Of a DNA stretch of 64,000 nt, positions 38,576 through 47,596 are shown piece after piece. Within the stretch, counting starts at the first letter, position 1. Each line of letters starts with the position of its first letter. This DNA is from an uncultured Pelagibacteraceae bacterium. Lineage in GTDB: Bacteria; Pseudomonadota; Alphaproteobacteria; Pelagibacterales; Pelagibacteraceae. The notes beneath the pieces are model-generated. The model searched no databases and was not told where the DNA came from. It worked only from the letters and a program-made list of their open reading frames with translations. The stretch spans positions 1-64,000 of the forward strand of contig CACJBQ010000002.1 of NCBI GenBank assembly GCA_902591695.1, written 5' to 3'. A program made the translations under genes and the position numbers.

Positions 38576-39753
38576 TGAGAAGCATTATAAACGAAAAAAA
38601 TCTAAACAATAAAAAAATATTATTAAGACTAGATTTGAATGTCCCTTTGGAAAGAAACAAGATAACAGACACAACAAGAATCGATAAAATTCTTCCTACA
38701 TTAAATTTTTTGATTAAAGAAAAAGCTAAAATTATAATTTTATCTCATGTTGGAAGACCAAAAGGAAACGTTGTTAAAGAGCTCTCCCTAAAACCAATTT
38801 GTGAAGAATTGCAAAATAAATTGGGAAAAAAAATAAGACTTATTGATGAAAATATTAAAGAAATAAAAAATAAAAATTTTTTCAATAACTACAATGAAGA
38901 TATTTTTATTTTAGAAAATATTAGATTTTATTCAGAAGAAGAACAAAATGACAATAAGTTTGGTGAACTCCTTTCAAATCTTGGAGATATGTATGTCAAT
39001 GATGCTTTTTCTTGCTCACATAGGGCGCATACTTCTATTTGTGAGATTCCTAAATTCTTACCTTCGTTTTCTGGATTACAGCTAGAATTAGAAGTAAATG
39101 CACTCAATAAAATAACTTCCGAAATTTCCAGACCAATTACTTGTATTATTGGGGGTTCTAAAATTTCTACTAAGATTAATGTTATTAAAAATTTAATTCT
39201 TAAATTTGATAATATTATAATTGTTGGGGGTATGGCTAATAATTTTATAGAATATTTCGGAAATAGTGTTGGAAAATCTATTAAAGAAAAAAATTGTCTT
39301 AAAATAGTCGAAGAAATTATCTCTCTTTCAAAAAAAGAAAAATGTAAAATAATTTACCCAGAAGATGTGATTGTATCTAATGATTTAAATGGATCTCCTC
39401 AAAAGAAAGAATTGAACGAAATATTATTTGATGAAATGATATTAGATATTGGTCCAAAAACTATAGATAAGATAACAAAAATTATTGATAACAGTAAAAC
39501 TATACTTTGGAATGGACCCGCAGGATATTTTGAAAATTCAAATTTTGCTAATGGAAGTATTCAAATAGCAAAAAAAATAATTGAAAATAATAAAGCAAAC
39601 AAAATTTTTTCAGTTGCTGGTGGTGGCGATACAGTTTCTTTATTAAATAATTTAAAGGCAGTTAATGAATTTAATTTTGTTTCAACTGCAGGTGGAGCTT
39701 TTTTAGAATATCTTGAAGGTAAAAACCTTCCTGGTATAACCGCATTAAATTAA
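38575..39753 (+). CDS. pgk: Phosphoglycerate kinase
   Basis: 392 residues; interconverts 1,3-bisphosphoglycerate and 3-phosphoglycerate with ATP. Motifs: LLRLDLNVPLERNKITDTTR, ILSHVGRPKG, NDAFSCSHRAHTS (substrate side), GGSKISTKINV, LWNGPAGYFE and the C-terminal SVAGGGDTVSLL with STAGGAFLEYLEGK. Fully normal length. Translationally coupled to gap and 1 bp from fba. Confidence 0.97.
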   Translation: MRSIINEKNLNNKKILLRLDLNVPLERNKITDTTRIDKILPTLNFLIKEKAKIIILSHVGRPKGNVVKELSLKPICEELQNKLGKKIRLIDENIKEIKNKNFFNNYNEDIFILENIRFYSEEEQNDNKFGELLSNLGDMYVNDAFSCSHRAHTSICEIPKFLPSFSGLQLELEVNALNKITSEISRPITCIIGGSKISTKINVIKNLILKFDNIIIVGGMANNFIEYFGNSVGKSIKEKNCLKIVEEIISLSKKEKCKIIYPEDVIVSNDLNGSPQKKELNEILFDEMILDIGPKTIDKITKIIDNSKTILWNGPAGYFENSNFANGSIQIAKKIIENNKANKIFSVAGGGDTVSLLNNLKAVNEFNFVSTAGGAFLEYLEGKNLPGITALN

Positions 39754-39754
39754 A

Positions 39755-40765
39755 ATGTCTGAATTAAATAAAATTGCACTTAAAATAATTTCCAATGGCA
39801 AAGGCATTCTTGCAGCTGACGAAAGCAATGGAACTATGACAAAAAGACTTGAAGCAGTAAATGTCAAATCAACACCAGAAAATAGACTTGCCTTCAGAGA
39901 AATTCTTTTTTCATCAGATGGAATGAAAGATTGTATTGGTGGTGTTATTCTTTACGATGAAACCATAAATCAAATTTCAAGCAAAGGAAAATCAATAACA
40001 GATTTAATATCTAGTTTTGGTGCAGTTCCTGGAATTAAGGTTGATACTGGTGCGAAAGATTTAGCAAATTCCTCTAAAGAAAAAATTACAGAGGGATTAG
40101 ATGGGCTTAGAGATCGATTAAAAAAATATTATGATATTGGAGCAAGATTTACAAAATGGAGAGGCGTCTATTCTATTGGTGAAAAATATCCAAGCAAACT
40201 TGCAATCAGTAGTAATGCTCATGCACTTGCTAGGTACTCTGCACTAGTTCAAGAAAGTGGAATGGTTCCAATAGTAGAACCTGAGGTATTGATGGATGGA
40301 AACCACTCTGCAGAAATTTGTTTAAACAAAACATCAGAAGTAATTAAAAAGTGTTTTGAGGAACTAATTTTACACAAAGTTGATCTCTCAGGAATAATAT
40401 TAAAACCAAATATGATTTTGCCTGGCAACCTATCAGAAAATAAAATTTCTAATGAAGAAGTTTCTATCAAAACATTGGAATGTCTTAAAGATTCTGTACC
40501 CAATGAAGTTCCAGGGATAGCTTTTTTATCTGGAGGGCAATCTGAAATTGAAGCTACAGAAAATTTAAATTTAATAAATAAAAACAACAATACCAATTTT
40601 ATAATGACCTATTCATATGGAAGAGCTCTTCAACAAAGTGCTTTAAAAGTTTGGTCTAATGATATTAAAAATGTAGAGGCAGCTCAAACTACTTTTAATC
40701 ATAGGGCTAAAATGTGTTCTTTAGCTGCTAAAGGAAAATGGTCTCGTGAGCTTGAAAATAAGTAA
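39755..40765 (+). CDS. fba: Fructose-bisphosphate aldolase, class I
   Basis: 336 residues. Schiff-base aldolase of the eukaryotic-like class I family: GILAADESNGTMTKRL, IGGVILYDETINQ, ARFTKWRGVYSIG, PIVEPEVLMDG, LKPNMILPG (lysine of the active site) and FLSGGQSEIEAT. No class II zinc ligands are present. In this operon it joins triose phosphates to fructose-1,6-bisphosphate, consistent with gluconeogenesis. It overlaps thiE by 20 bp. Confidence 0.96.
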   Translation: MSELNKIALKIISNGKGILAADESNGTMTKRLEAVNVKSTPENRLAFREILFSSDGMKDCIGGVILYDETINQISSKGKSITDLISSFGAVPGIKVDTGAKDLANSSKEKITEGLDGLRDRLKKYYDIGARFTKWRGVYSIGEKYPSKLAISSNAHALARYSALVQESGMVPIVEPEVLMDGNHSAEICLNKTSEVIKKCFEELILHKVDLSGIILKPNMILPGNLSENKISNEEVSIKTLECLKDSVPNEVPGIAFLSGGQSEIEATENLNLINKNNNTNFIMTYSYGRALQQSALKVWSNDIKNVEAAQTTFNHRAKMCSLAAKGKWSRELENK

Positions 40766-41366
40766 AAAAAAATTTATTTATCTTATTTCTCCTAACAAAA
40801 TTCCTAATTCTTTCTATAAAAATCTAAAATTAGTTTTGAAAACTGGAAAGGTAAGTTTTTTTCAACTTAGACTTAAAAATTATTCTCTTAAAAAAAAAAT
40901 TTTAATTGGAAAAAAAATTAAGAATATTTGTAAAAAAAATAAAGTAAAATTTATTATTAACGATGATCCTTTACTTGCTTTAAAATTAGACGCGGATGGT
41001 TGCCATCTAGGTCAAAAAGATATGAATATTAATAAAGCAAAAAAAATACTTGGTAAAAAAATTATAGGAATTACTTGTCATAATTCTATGAATTTGGCAA
41101 AAAAAGCAATTAAAGCTAAAGCTGATTACATTGCCTTTGGTGCTTTTAATCAATCTAAAACTAAAAAAACTAAGATTATTGCCTCTGTAAAGATTTTAAA
41201 TAAAGTTAAAAAATTTACAAAAACTTCAACAGTAGCTATTGGTGGAATTAATGCTGTTAATTATAAAAATCTATTATTGAATAATGCTAATTTTTTAGCT
41301 ATCTCAGGCTACATTTGGAAAAATAAAAAATATAAACTGTTACAAGCTATAGAAAGATTAAAATGA
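40746..41366 (+). CDS. thiE: Thiamin phosphate synthase family (divergent ThiE)
   Basis: 206 residues of ThiE TIM-barrel type: FFQLRLKNYS, FIINDDPLLALKLDADGCHL, GQKD, IGITCHN, ADYIAFGAFNQSKTK and VAIGGINAVN. ThiE joins HMP-PP and thiazole phosphate. The usual G-P-x-F-x-T-x-T-K stretch is changed to GAFNQSKTKKTK, and the protein is very Lys-rich, so TenI-like function is not excluded. The start is GTG at 40746, inside fba; a TTG at 40752 is an alternative. Overlaps efp by 4 bp. Confidence 0.82.
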   Translation: MSLKISKKKFIYLISPNKIPNSFYKNLKLVLKTGKVSFFQLRLKNYSLKKKILIGKKIKNICKKNKVKFIINDDPLLALKLDADGCHLGQKDMNINKAKKILGKKIIGITCHNSMNLAKKAIKAKADYIAFGAFNQSKTKKTKIIASVKILNKVKKFTKTSTVAIGGINAVNYKNLLLNNANFLAISGYIWKNKKYKLLQAIERLK

Positions 41367-41923
41367 AAATTAATGCTGGAGAAATTAGAGTTGGAATGCT
41401 CTTAGAATATAAAAATGACTTATGGCAAGTATTGAAAACCCAACATGTGAAACCAGGAAAAGGTGGTGCATTTGCTCAAGTTGAAATGAAAAGCTTAAAC
41501 AAAAATACAAAGTTAAATGAAAGATTTCGATCAAGTGAAACAGTAGAAAAAGCATCATTGGAGGAAACGACTTTCAATTATCTTTATAGTGATGAAACTA
41601 ATTATTTTTTTATGGATCCAAAAACATTTGAACAAATAGAAATAAAAAAAGAAACTGTAGGTGATAAAGGTAAACTTTTGATTGAAAACCTACAAGTTTC
41701 TGTAAGTTTTTATAATGAAAACCCGCTATCAATTGAATTACCTAACCAAGTTCAGTGTAAAATTGAAACTACTGATGCTGCCCTTAAAGGGCAAACTGTG
41801 TCATCATCCTACAAACCAGCAACTCTTGATAATGGTTTAAATATTCAAGTTCCTCCGTTTATTGAAGCAGGTGATGAAATCTTAGTTGATACTAGAAATT
41901 TAGAATACATTAAAAAAATCTAA
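41363..41923 (+). CDS. efp: Elongation factor P
   Basis: 186 residues, three-domain EF-P. The domain I loop HVKPGKGGAFAQVE holds the Lys that is modified in many bacteria. C-terminal GQTVSSSYKPATLDNGLNIQ and VPPFIEAGDEILVDT are family signatures. EF-P relieves ribosome stalling at polyproline. No epmA/epmB is in the window. Translated from a start overlapping thiE. Confidence 0.96.
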   Translation: MKINAGEIRVGMLLEYKNDLWQVLKTQHVKPGKGGAFAQVEMKSLNKNTKLNERFRSSETVEKASLEETTFNYLYSDETNYFFMDPKTFEQIEIKKETVGDKGKLLIENLQVSVSFYNENPLSIELPNQVQCKIETTDAALKGQTVSSSYKPATLDNGLNIQVPPFIEAGDEILVDTRNLEYIKKI

Positions 41924-41924
41924 A

Positions 41925-42665
41925 ATGATCTCTATATCTTCAAATTTAAATATTATGATCAAAGCAGCTGAAAAAGCCTCAAAGTCTGCGATAAGAGATT
42001 TTGGAGAAGTTGAGAAGCTACAGGTATCCAAAAAAGGACCCAGAGATTTTGTTACTAAAACTGATAAACATGTAGAAAAAATTCTAATTGAAGAACTTTC
42101 TAAAACAAAAAAAAATTACTCTTTTTTATCAGAAGAGGTTGGTTCAATTCAAAACAAAGATAAAGATAATATCTGGATTATTGATCCAATAGATGGTACA
42201 ACAAATTTTTTACACGGCATTCCTCATTTTGCAATTTGTGTAGCTCTTGAATCTAAAAAAGAGATAATTAGTGGTTTAATTTATGATCCTATTAAAGATG
42301 AAATGTTTTATGCAGAAAAAAACAAAGGAGCGTATCTAAACAATCAAAGATTACGAGTATCAAACAGAAATTTAATTGATGAATGTTTGTTTTCAAGTAA
42401 CCATGAAGGAGTCAAATTTAGTAATTTAAATATGAGATACAGCGGATGTGCAGCTTTAGACTTGGCTTATGTGGCTTCAGGTAGATTAGATGGTTTTTTT
42501 CATAATAAAATTAATCTTTGGGACGTGGCATCAGGAGCCTTGTTAGTAAAGGAGGCGGGTGGAATAGTTAATAATTTAGATAAATTCGATCAAAATAATA
42601 TAGATATTCGAGCATCAAGTGGAGCAATTAATGATAAAATGCTTGAAAATTTAAAGAACTTTTAA
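41925..42665 (+). CDS. suhB: Inositol monophosphatase family protein (SuhB-like)
   Basis: 246 residues with the Mg-phosphatase motifs FLSEEVG, WIIDPIDGTTNFLHGIPHFA and LWDVASGALLVKEAGG. Hydrolyses inositol-1-phosphate or related sugar phosphates; in E. coli SuhB also binds RNA polymerase in rRNA antitermination. Its place behind efp is common in alphaproteobacteria. Which role matters here cannot be told. Confidence 0.92.
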   Translation: MISISSNLNIMIKAAEKASKSAIRDFGEVEKLQVSKKGPRDFVTKTDKHVEKILIEELSKTKKNYSFLSEEVGSIQNKDKDNIWIIDPIDGTTNFLHGIPHFAICVALESKKEIISGLIYDPIKDEMFYAEKNKGAYLNNQRLRVSNRNLIDECLFSSNHEGVKFSNLNMRYSGCAALDLAYVASGRLDGFFHNKINLWDVASGALLVKEAGGIVNNLDKFDQNNIDIRASSGAINDKMLENLKNF

Positions 42666-42693
42666 TTGTGTTCTAGGTTTCTTTTGCTATAAG
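42666..42693 (+). promoter_or_regulatory. Sigma70-like promoter of rpmE
   Basis: TTGTGT (42666-42671), 16-bp spacer, TGC-TATAAG with an extended -10 (TATAAG 42688-42693). Predicted start is at 42699-42701, on or next to the rpmE ATG, so the mRNA would be leaderless or nearly so; no Shine-Dalgarno lies before that ATG. Confidence 0.58.
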
Positions 42694-42700
42694 TCTCGAT

Positions 42701-42931
42701 ATGAAAAAAGACATACATCCTAACTACCACACTATTAAAGTTGAGATGACTGATGGTACTCAATTTGAAACTAAATCGACTTGGGGTGCTGAGGGAGATA
42801 TATTAAAATTAGAAATAGATCCTAAATCTCACGCAGCCTGGACTGGTGGAAAGCAAAAATTAATGGACAAAGGTAGAATAAGTAAATTTAATAAAAAATT
42901 CCAAAATTTTAAATCAGAAAAAAGTAGCTAA
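42701..42931 (+). CDS. rpmE: 50S ribosomal protein L31, zinc-free form
   Basis: 76 residues: [20 protein letters not shown] with THE later [19 protein letters not shown] and [19 protein letters not shown]31 normally begins MKxxIHPxY; here the four Cys of the zinc-ribbon form are absent, so it should not bind zinc. Stop codon abuts the next gene. Likely made from its own near-leaderless promoter in the suhB-rpmE gap. Confidence 0.93.
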   Translation: MKKDIHPNYHTIKVEMTDGTQFETKSTWGAEGDILKLEIDPKSHAAWTGGKQKLMDKGRISKFNKKFQNFKSEKSS

Positions 42932-43513
42932 ATGTCAAATGCACCCTTAATGCCAATGGCAACTGCCGTATGGTTAGTAGAAAATACTACATTAACTTTC
43001 AAACAAATCGCAGATTTTTGTAAATTACATGAAGTTGAAATCCAAGGAATTGCAGACGGTGAAGTAGCAAAAGGCATTAAAGCATATAATCCTATTATAT
43101 CTGGTCAACTTTCAAGAGAGGAAATTGAACAATCATCAAAAGACGAAAACAGACCATTAAATATTAAAAGTAGTGACATTGAAATTTCAAATAATGAGAA
43201 AAAAATAAAGAAATATATTCCTCTATCAAAAAGGCAAGATAAACCAGACTCTGCTTTATGGTTAATTAAACAACACAATATATTAAAAGATTCTCAAATA
43301 GCTAAGTTGGTTGGTATTACTAAAAACTCTGTAACATCAATTAGAAATAAAAGTTATTGGAACTATAATAGTTTAAATCCAAAAGATCCAGTTGCTCTAA
43401 ATTTATTCACTCAAAAAGATTTAGTTGAGGCCATTGAAAAAGCTGAAAGAAGAATAAAAAGAGAAAAAAAAGAAAAAGAAAAACAAAATAAATCAACTCA
43501 GGCATCTATTTGA
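42932..43513 (+). CDS. DUF1013 protein, putative cell-cycle regulator (TrcR-type)
   Basis: 193 residues. Begins MSNAPLMPMATAVWLVENTT, the hallmark of the alphaproteobacterial DUF1013 family, and has two helix-turn-helix-like segments (LTFKQIADFCKLHEVEIQGI and DSQIAKLVGITKNSVTSIRN). The tail from about 170 is strongly basic. Some annotations call the family cell-cycle transcriptional regulator TrcR; I know of no detailed function and assign DNA binding only by the motif. It abuts rpmE. Confidence 0.8.
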   Translation: MSNAPLMPMATAVWLVENTTLTFKQIADFCKLHEVEIQGIADGEVAKGIKAYNPIISGQLSREEIEQSSKDENRPLNIKSSDIEISNNEKKIKKYIPLSKRQDKPDSALWLIKQHNILKDSQIAKLVGITKNSVTSIRNKSYWNYNSLNPKDPVALNLFTQKDLVEAIEKAERRIKREKKEKEKQNKSTQASI

Positions 43514-43541
43514 TGAATAAAATTAATAGACATCAATTTAT

Positions 43542-43564
43542 AAAAGTGCTAATTAAGCGCTTTT
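43542..43564 (+). promoter_or_regulatory. Hairpin directly ahead of the rpsU ribosome-binding site
   Basis: AAAAGTGCT (43542-43550) and AGCGCTTTT (43556-43564) form a 9-bp stem with one G-U around a 5-base loop. It ends 2 nt before the GGAGG at 43567-43571. It could end the DUF1013 transcript (a T-run forms its 3' arm) or control rpsU translation. Confidence 0.5.
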
Positions 43565-43576
43565 CTGGAGGTAGTT

Positions 43577-43771
43577 ATTAAAATAGAAGTCAAAGATAAT
43601 AATGTTGAACAAGCTCTGAGAGTCTTAAAAAGAAAACTTCAAAGAGATGGTTTCTTTAAGGATATTAAATTAAAGAATACTTATGAAAAACCATCAGAAA
43701 AGAAAAAGAGAATTCTTCAAGAAAATATTAAACGAGTTAAGAAGTTAAATAAACTCAAAAATAGAATTTAA
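43577..43771 (+). CDS. rpsU: 30S ribosomal protein S21 with an ATT start codon
   Basis: 64 residues (M/I)KIEVKDNNVEQALRVLKRK..., then QRDGFFKDIKLKNTYEKPSE, a plain S21 sequence. No ATG, GTG or TTG is in frame upstream before a stop at 43550; the only options are ATT (43577), ATA (43583) or a CTG inside the Shine-Dalgarno. ATT aligns exactly with Met1 of normal S21 (x-x-V-x-V-R-D-N-N-V) and has GGAGG (43567-43571) 5 nt ahead. S21 helps the 30S subunit select mRNA. ATT starts are otherwise famous from infC, where they are used for control by IF3. A start-codon search misses this gene. Confidence 0.88.
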   Translation: MKIEVKDNNVEQALRVLKRKLQRDGFFKDIKLKNTYEKPSEKKKRILQENIKRVKKLNKLKNRI

Positions 43772-43777
43772 AAATAC

Positions 43778-43854
<77 letters not shown>

Positions 43855-43859
43855 AATTA

Positions 43860-45542
43860 CTATTTTTTTTTTAATTTTTCATTCCATAAATTGTAAGCAC
43901 TTACATCTTCAAATGAATAAACTCCATTGATTACAACATTTGAATTCACTATTTCAAAAATGGTATCTGAATAATCTTTAAGTAAGTCATAATTAGGATT
44001 GTATCTATTATTTAAAAATAAGTAGATTTTTCCTTGATAATTTTGAAAATCTGAAAAATTATCAAAATAATTTATAAATTTTTTTCTAATATTAGGTTTT
44101 AAAATTTTTAAACTTGTTTTAAACATTGAGCCAGAATAGTCATATAAATATATGTTTTCATTGTTTTCAATTTCTATAAATGCCTCTAACAATTGTTTAT
44201 TTGAAAGACCCCAATAATCTTTTTCAAATTTTTCAAGAGGACTTTTAACAAAAAAGGAATTAAAATAAATATTTTGATGCGGGTGATTTTTTATTAAATT
44301 GTTAATGTTGGTAACAATTAGTATTAAAAAAATAAATAAATAAAAAAATCTTTTTTTATATTGGAAATCAAAAATATATTTAAGAGTGAATAAACTCATC
44401 ACAATTATTATCGTATACATGTAGTATAAATGTCTCCATCCATCATACATGGTAATATTAAATAGATTGAAAAGAGTATACGGAACCAGGATGTAAAAGA
44501 TAATCGTATTTAAAACATAAATTGTTTTATGATCACTATGGTTGCTGAAACAAAATCTAAAAAATATAAAAATACCACTAAAAAATAAAAAAATAGATAA
44601 AAGAGGTGATGTAATTAATATCCAAATACCAATATAGTGCCAAGGTGTTTCTGTAGTTCTAAAATATTTATCATTATATAAAGTATAAATTTCAGGTAGA
44701 TTGTTAAAATGATTTATTATATGTAAAAAATTATTTAAAGGATCTTCCCATAAAATAGGAGTAAAAATAAAATAAAAAAATAAAATAATTATAGATATTG
44801 TTAGGTAATTTATGTCTATAAATTTTTTTTTTTTGAGATTATTTATAAAAAAATTTATGAATATAGTGATAGGCACAATTGCACCAAATAACCTTAAGTT
44901 TATTAAACCTGCAGAAAAAAAACAAAATAGTAAAATATTTTTAATTTTTTTTTTGTGAATTAAAGAAAAACCATAATAATTAGCAATAACAAATAATCCC
45001 AAAAAAATTATATCTTTGGAATTGTAAAAACTATTAGCAAATATTCTGGGATGTATGATTAATAAAATTACACCAAAAAATGGAATTATCTCATTTTTAA
45101 ATATTTTTTTTAATAGTAAATAAAAATAAATTAATGAAAACCAAAAAAAAATAAATGTAATTAAATGTCTAAATAAAAATACTTCTCTATCGTCTTTAAT
45201 ATTTAAAATTACTTCTAGCGTAGCTAAAGGAAGTTCAAAAAATGCTCCATAAGCTTTATCAAAAAAATCGTGTAAATTTGTTGGCTCTTTAATTTTAATT
45301 TTATCAGGAAATTTACTTTGAGTTACTTCAGAAAATATTTTGTCATAAAAATTTTCATTTAAAAAAGTTTTTAAAATATAATTTCCGTTAATAAGTCCAT
45401 AAAGCCTGTTAGTTTCTTCATCAAAAGAAATTCCATAATCTTTATGAATATTGAAACCTATGAATAAATAACTTAAAAAAAAAACTATTACTAAGTTTTT
45501 GACAGTAAAATATTTTTTTCTAAGGATAGATTTTTTTAACAT
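43860..45542 (-). CDS. Polytopic GT-C type glycosyltransferase (PMT/ArnT-like)
   Basis: 560 residues with about 11-12 membrane helices and the acidic motif GISFDEETNR (D41/E42) in the first extracytoplasmic loop, as in lipid-linked-sugar transferases of the GT39/GT83 (PMT, ArnT) fold. It should transfer a sugar from a polyprenyl carrier on the periplasmic side; acceptor and sugar are unknown. It ends 5 bp after the tRNA-fMet on the opposite strand and is divergent from the acyltransferase gene. AT content looks even higher than in flanking core genes, as in transferred surface genes. Confidence 0.75.
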   Translation of the reverse strand: MLKKSILRKKYFTVKNLVIVFFLSYLFIGFNIHKDYGISFDEETNRLYGLINGNYILKTFLNENFYDKIFSEVTQSKFPDKIKIKEPTNLHDFFDKAYGAFFELPLATLEVILNIKDDREVFLFRHLITFIFFWFSLIYFYLLLKKIFKNEIIPFFGVILLIIHPRIFANSFYNSKDIIFLGLFVIANYYGFSLIHKKKIKNILLFCFFSAGLINLRLFGAIVPITIFINFFINNLKKKKFIDINYLTISIIILFFYFIFTPILWEDPLNNFLHIINHFNNLPEIYTLYNDKYFRTTETPWHYIGIWILITSPLLSIFLFFSGIFIFFRFCFSNHSDHKTIYVLNTIIFYILVPYTLFNLFNITMYDGWRHLYYMYTIIIVMSLFTLKYIFDFQYKKRFFYLFIFLILIVTNINNLIKNHPHQNIYFNSFFVKSPLEKFEKDYWGLSNKQLLEAFIEIENNENIYLYDYSGSMFKTSLKILKPNIRKKFINYFDNFSDFQNYQGKIYLFLNNRYNPNYDLLKDYSDTIFEIVNSNVVINGVYSFEDVSAYNLWNEKLKKK

Positions 45543-45580
45543 TTTATTTCAATGAAATATCATATAAATATAAATTAGTA

Positions 45581-47596
45581 ATGATTAAACCGAATTACAG
45601 ACCAGATATAGATGGTCTAAGAGCTTTAGCTGTTCTATCAGTCGTACTTTATCATGCAAAATTTGAAGCTTTTGGTTCTATTATATTTCAAGGTGGTTAT
45701 ATTGGTGTTGATATTTTTTTTGTCATTTCTGGTTTTTTAATAACTAGACTTATTTTGTTTGAAAAGTTAACTTTAAGAAGATTTTCTTTTATTAATTTTT
45801 ACGAAAGAAGATTGAGACGACTACTACCTGTATTACTAATTGTAGTTATATCAATTTATCCATTTGTAACTTATTTTTACCTACCAATTGATTTTAATAA
45901 TTTTGTAAATTCAATAAATTATACATTGATTTTTATATCAAATTTCTTTTTTCACTATTCGGGAATAGAATATGGCGGAACTTCAAGTCTACTAAAGCCT
46001 CTTTTGCATACTTGGTCTTTATCTGTTGAGGAACAATTTTATATATTCTTTTCAGTTATTTTTGTAGCTCTTTTAAATTTTAAAAAACAAATTTTGTTTT
46101 TTTTTATTTTTATAGGAATTATTTTAAGTTTACTTGCCTCCACTTATTTAGCGAATAATCATCCCTCTTTTAATTTCTATATGATAGTCTCTAGAATTTG
46201 GGAGTTATTGGTAGGAACACTAATTGCTTTATATTTTTTTTATTCAAAAAAAAATTTTTTTTCTAATCATAGTAAAAAATTTGGAATATTTGGTTTAGGT
46301 TTAATAATATTTTCAATTTTTTTTTTCAACGAAAATACAAAACATCCTTCAATAATTACTTTATTACCAATAATAGGAACTTCACTTGTTATATTATTTT
46401 GTGAAAAAGAAAATATTATAACCAAAATTTTATCAAACAAAAATTTAGTTTTTTTAGGTTTGATATCCTACTCTCTATATTTGTGGCACTACCCTATATT
46501 TGCAATTGCTAGATATAACGATGTATTTGAAAGCAATTTTATTAAACTTTCATTAATTTTTTTAAGCTTAATTCTGTCAATAATTAGTTTTTATTTTATA
46601 GAAAAAAAATTTAGAAATTTGAAACTAATTTCACGGAAAAAATTTTATATATTTCTTGCTCTTATGTTGTTGATAATTTTGGGTGCTTTTAATTATACTT
46701 TAAATTATAAAATTAAAAACTTGCCAAAAGATTTAGTCAGTTTTGATTATAGGCCATGGCAAAAGTTAAGAAATGATAATTTAATAATTTGTCATAATAA
46801 TCAAAATTTTTGCAAATTTATAAAAAAAAAGGAATATCCAAATATTTATATCTTAGGAGATAGCCATGCCTCTGTATTGATGAGTGGGATTAAAAAAGAT
46901 TTTGTAGATAAGAAAAACTTTAATTTAATTACTACCACCTCAAGCTGTTTTGGTATGCCGAATTTTAATTTTGTTAAAGGTGATCAGATCATTCAGGAGC
47001 CTTGTAATAGTCAACATTATGAAAATATTCTGAAAACAATCTCAGCAACAAACAACAATATAATAATAATAAATGCTAGATTTCCATTATACCTATCTAA
47101 TGGTGAATATTTTGACAATAAGCAAGGAGATATTGAAGCAAATGGAGAAACATTCTATCAATTAAAAAGTATTGATAAAAATATTTCAATTGAACAAGGT
47201 TATATAAATTTCTTTAATAAATTGAATAAGATTTCAAAAAAAGTAATAGTTGTTTATCCTGTTCCTGAAGTTGGCTTTAACGTTCCTAGAAGAATTCTGA
47301 ATTTAATGAAAGAAAAAAAATTAAAAAATTTAAATAATGCTAAAAGTATAAAAAATTTGAGTACAAGCTATGAGGTCTATATAAATCGAACTAAAGATTC
47401 TTTTGATTTACTAAATAAATTAAATGATAACATTGGCAAAATTTATCCTCACAAAATTTTTTGTGATAAAAAAAGATGTTTTACAATTTTAAATAATCAA
47501 ATTCTATATTCAGATAGCAACCACTTATCTTTGTCTGGAAGCAAGTTGATAAATGAAAAAATTATAAATGAAATTAAAAAAATTAATTTTGAATAA
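45581..47596 (+). CDS. OafA-like membrane O-acyltransferase with SGNH domain
   Basis: 671 residues. N-terminal acyltransferase-3 domain (about 5-370, ten or so helices) begins YRPDIDGLRALAVLSVVLYH (His25) and contains LLHTWSLSVEEQFY (His143, Glu150) and WHYPIFAIAR. The C-terminal periplasmic SGNH domain has ILGDSHA (426-430) and YSDSNHLSLSG (Asp645, His648). Such fused proteins acetylate O-antigen or other glycans. With the neighbouring glycosyltransferase it forms a two-gene surface modification module inserted between tRNA-fMet and tal. Confidence 0.92.
   Translation: MIKPNYRPDIDGLRALAVLSVVLYHAKFEAFGSIIFQGGYIGVDIFFVISGFLITRLILFEKLTLRRFSFINFYERRLRRLLPVLLIVVISIYPFVTYFYLPIDFNNFVNSINYTLIFISNFFFHYSGIEYGGTSSLLKPLLHTWSLSVEEQFYIFFSVIFVALLNFKKQILFFFIFIGIILSLLASTYLANNHPSFNFYMIVSRIWELLVGTLIALYFFYSKKNFFSNHSKKFGIFGLGLIIFSIFFFNENTKHPSIITLLPIIGTSLVILFCEKENIITKILSNKNLVFLGLISYSLYLWHYPIFAIARYNDVFESNFIKLSLIFLSLILSIISFYFIEKKFRNLKLISRKKFYIFLALMLLIILGAFNYTLNYKIKNLPKDLVSFDYRPWQKLRNDNLIICHNNQNFCKFIKKKEYPNIYILGDSHASVLMSGIKKDFVDKKNFNLITTTSSCFGMPNFNFVKGDQIIQEPCNSQHYENILKTISATNNNIIIINARFPLYLSNGEYFDNKQGDIEANGETFYQLKSIDKNISIEQGYINFFNKLNKISKKVIVVYPVPEVGFNVPRRILNLMKEKKLKNLNNAKSIKNLSTSYEVYINRTKDSFDLLNKLNDNIGKIYPHKIFCDKKRCFTILNNQILYSDSNHLSLSGSKLINEKIINEIKKINFE

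Noticed and set aside
21015-41366. Thiamin-pyrophosphate riboswitch ahead of thiD or thiE
   Set aside because: Both genes overlap or abut an upstream gene; there is no leader to hold one.
45543-45580. ATTTC-AAT-GAAAT inverted repeat as an operator between the divergent surface genes
   Set aside because: Five-base arms in AT-rich DNA are expected by chance and there is no regulator nearby.
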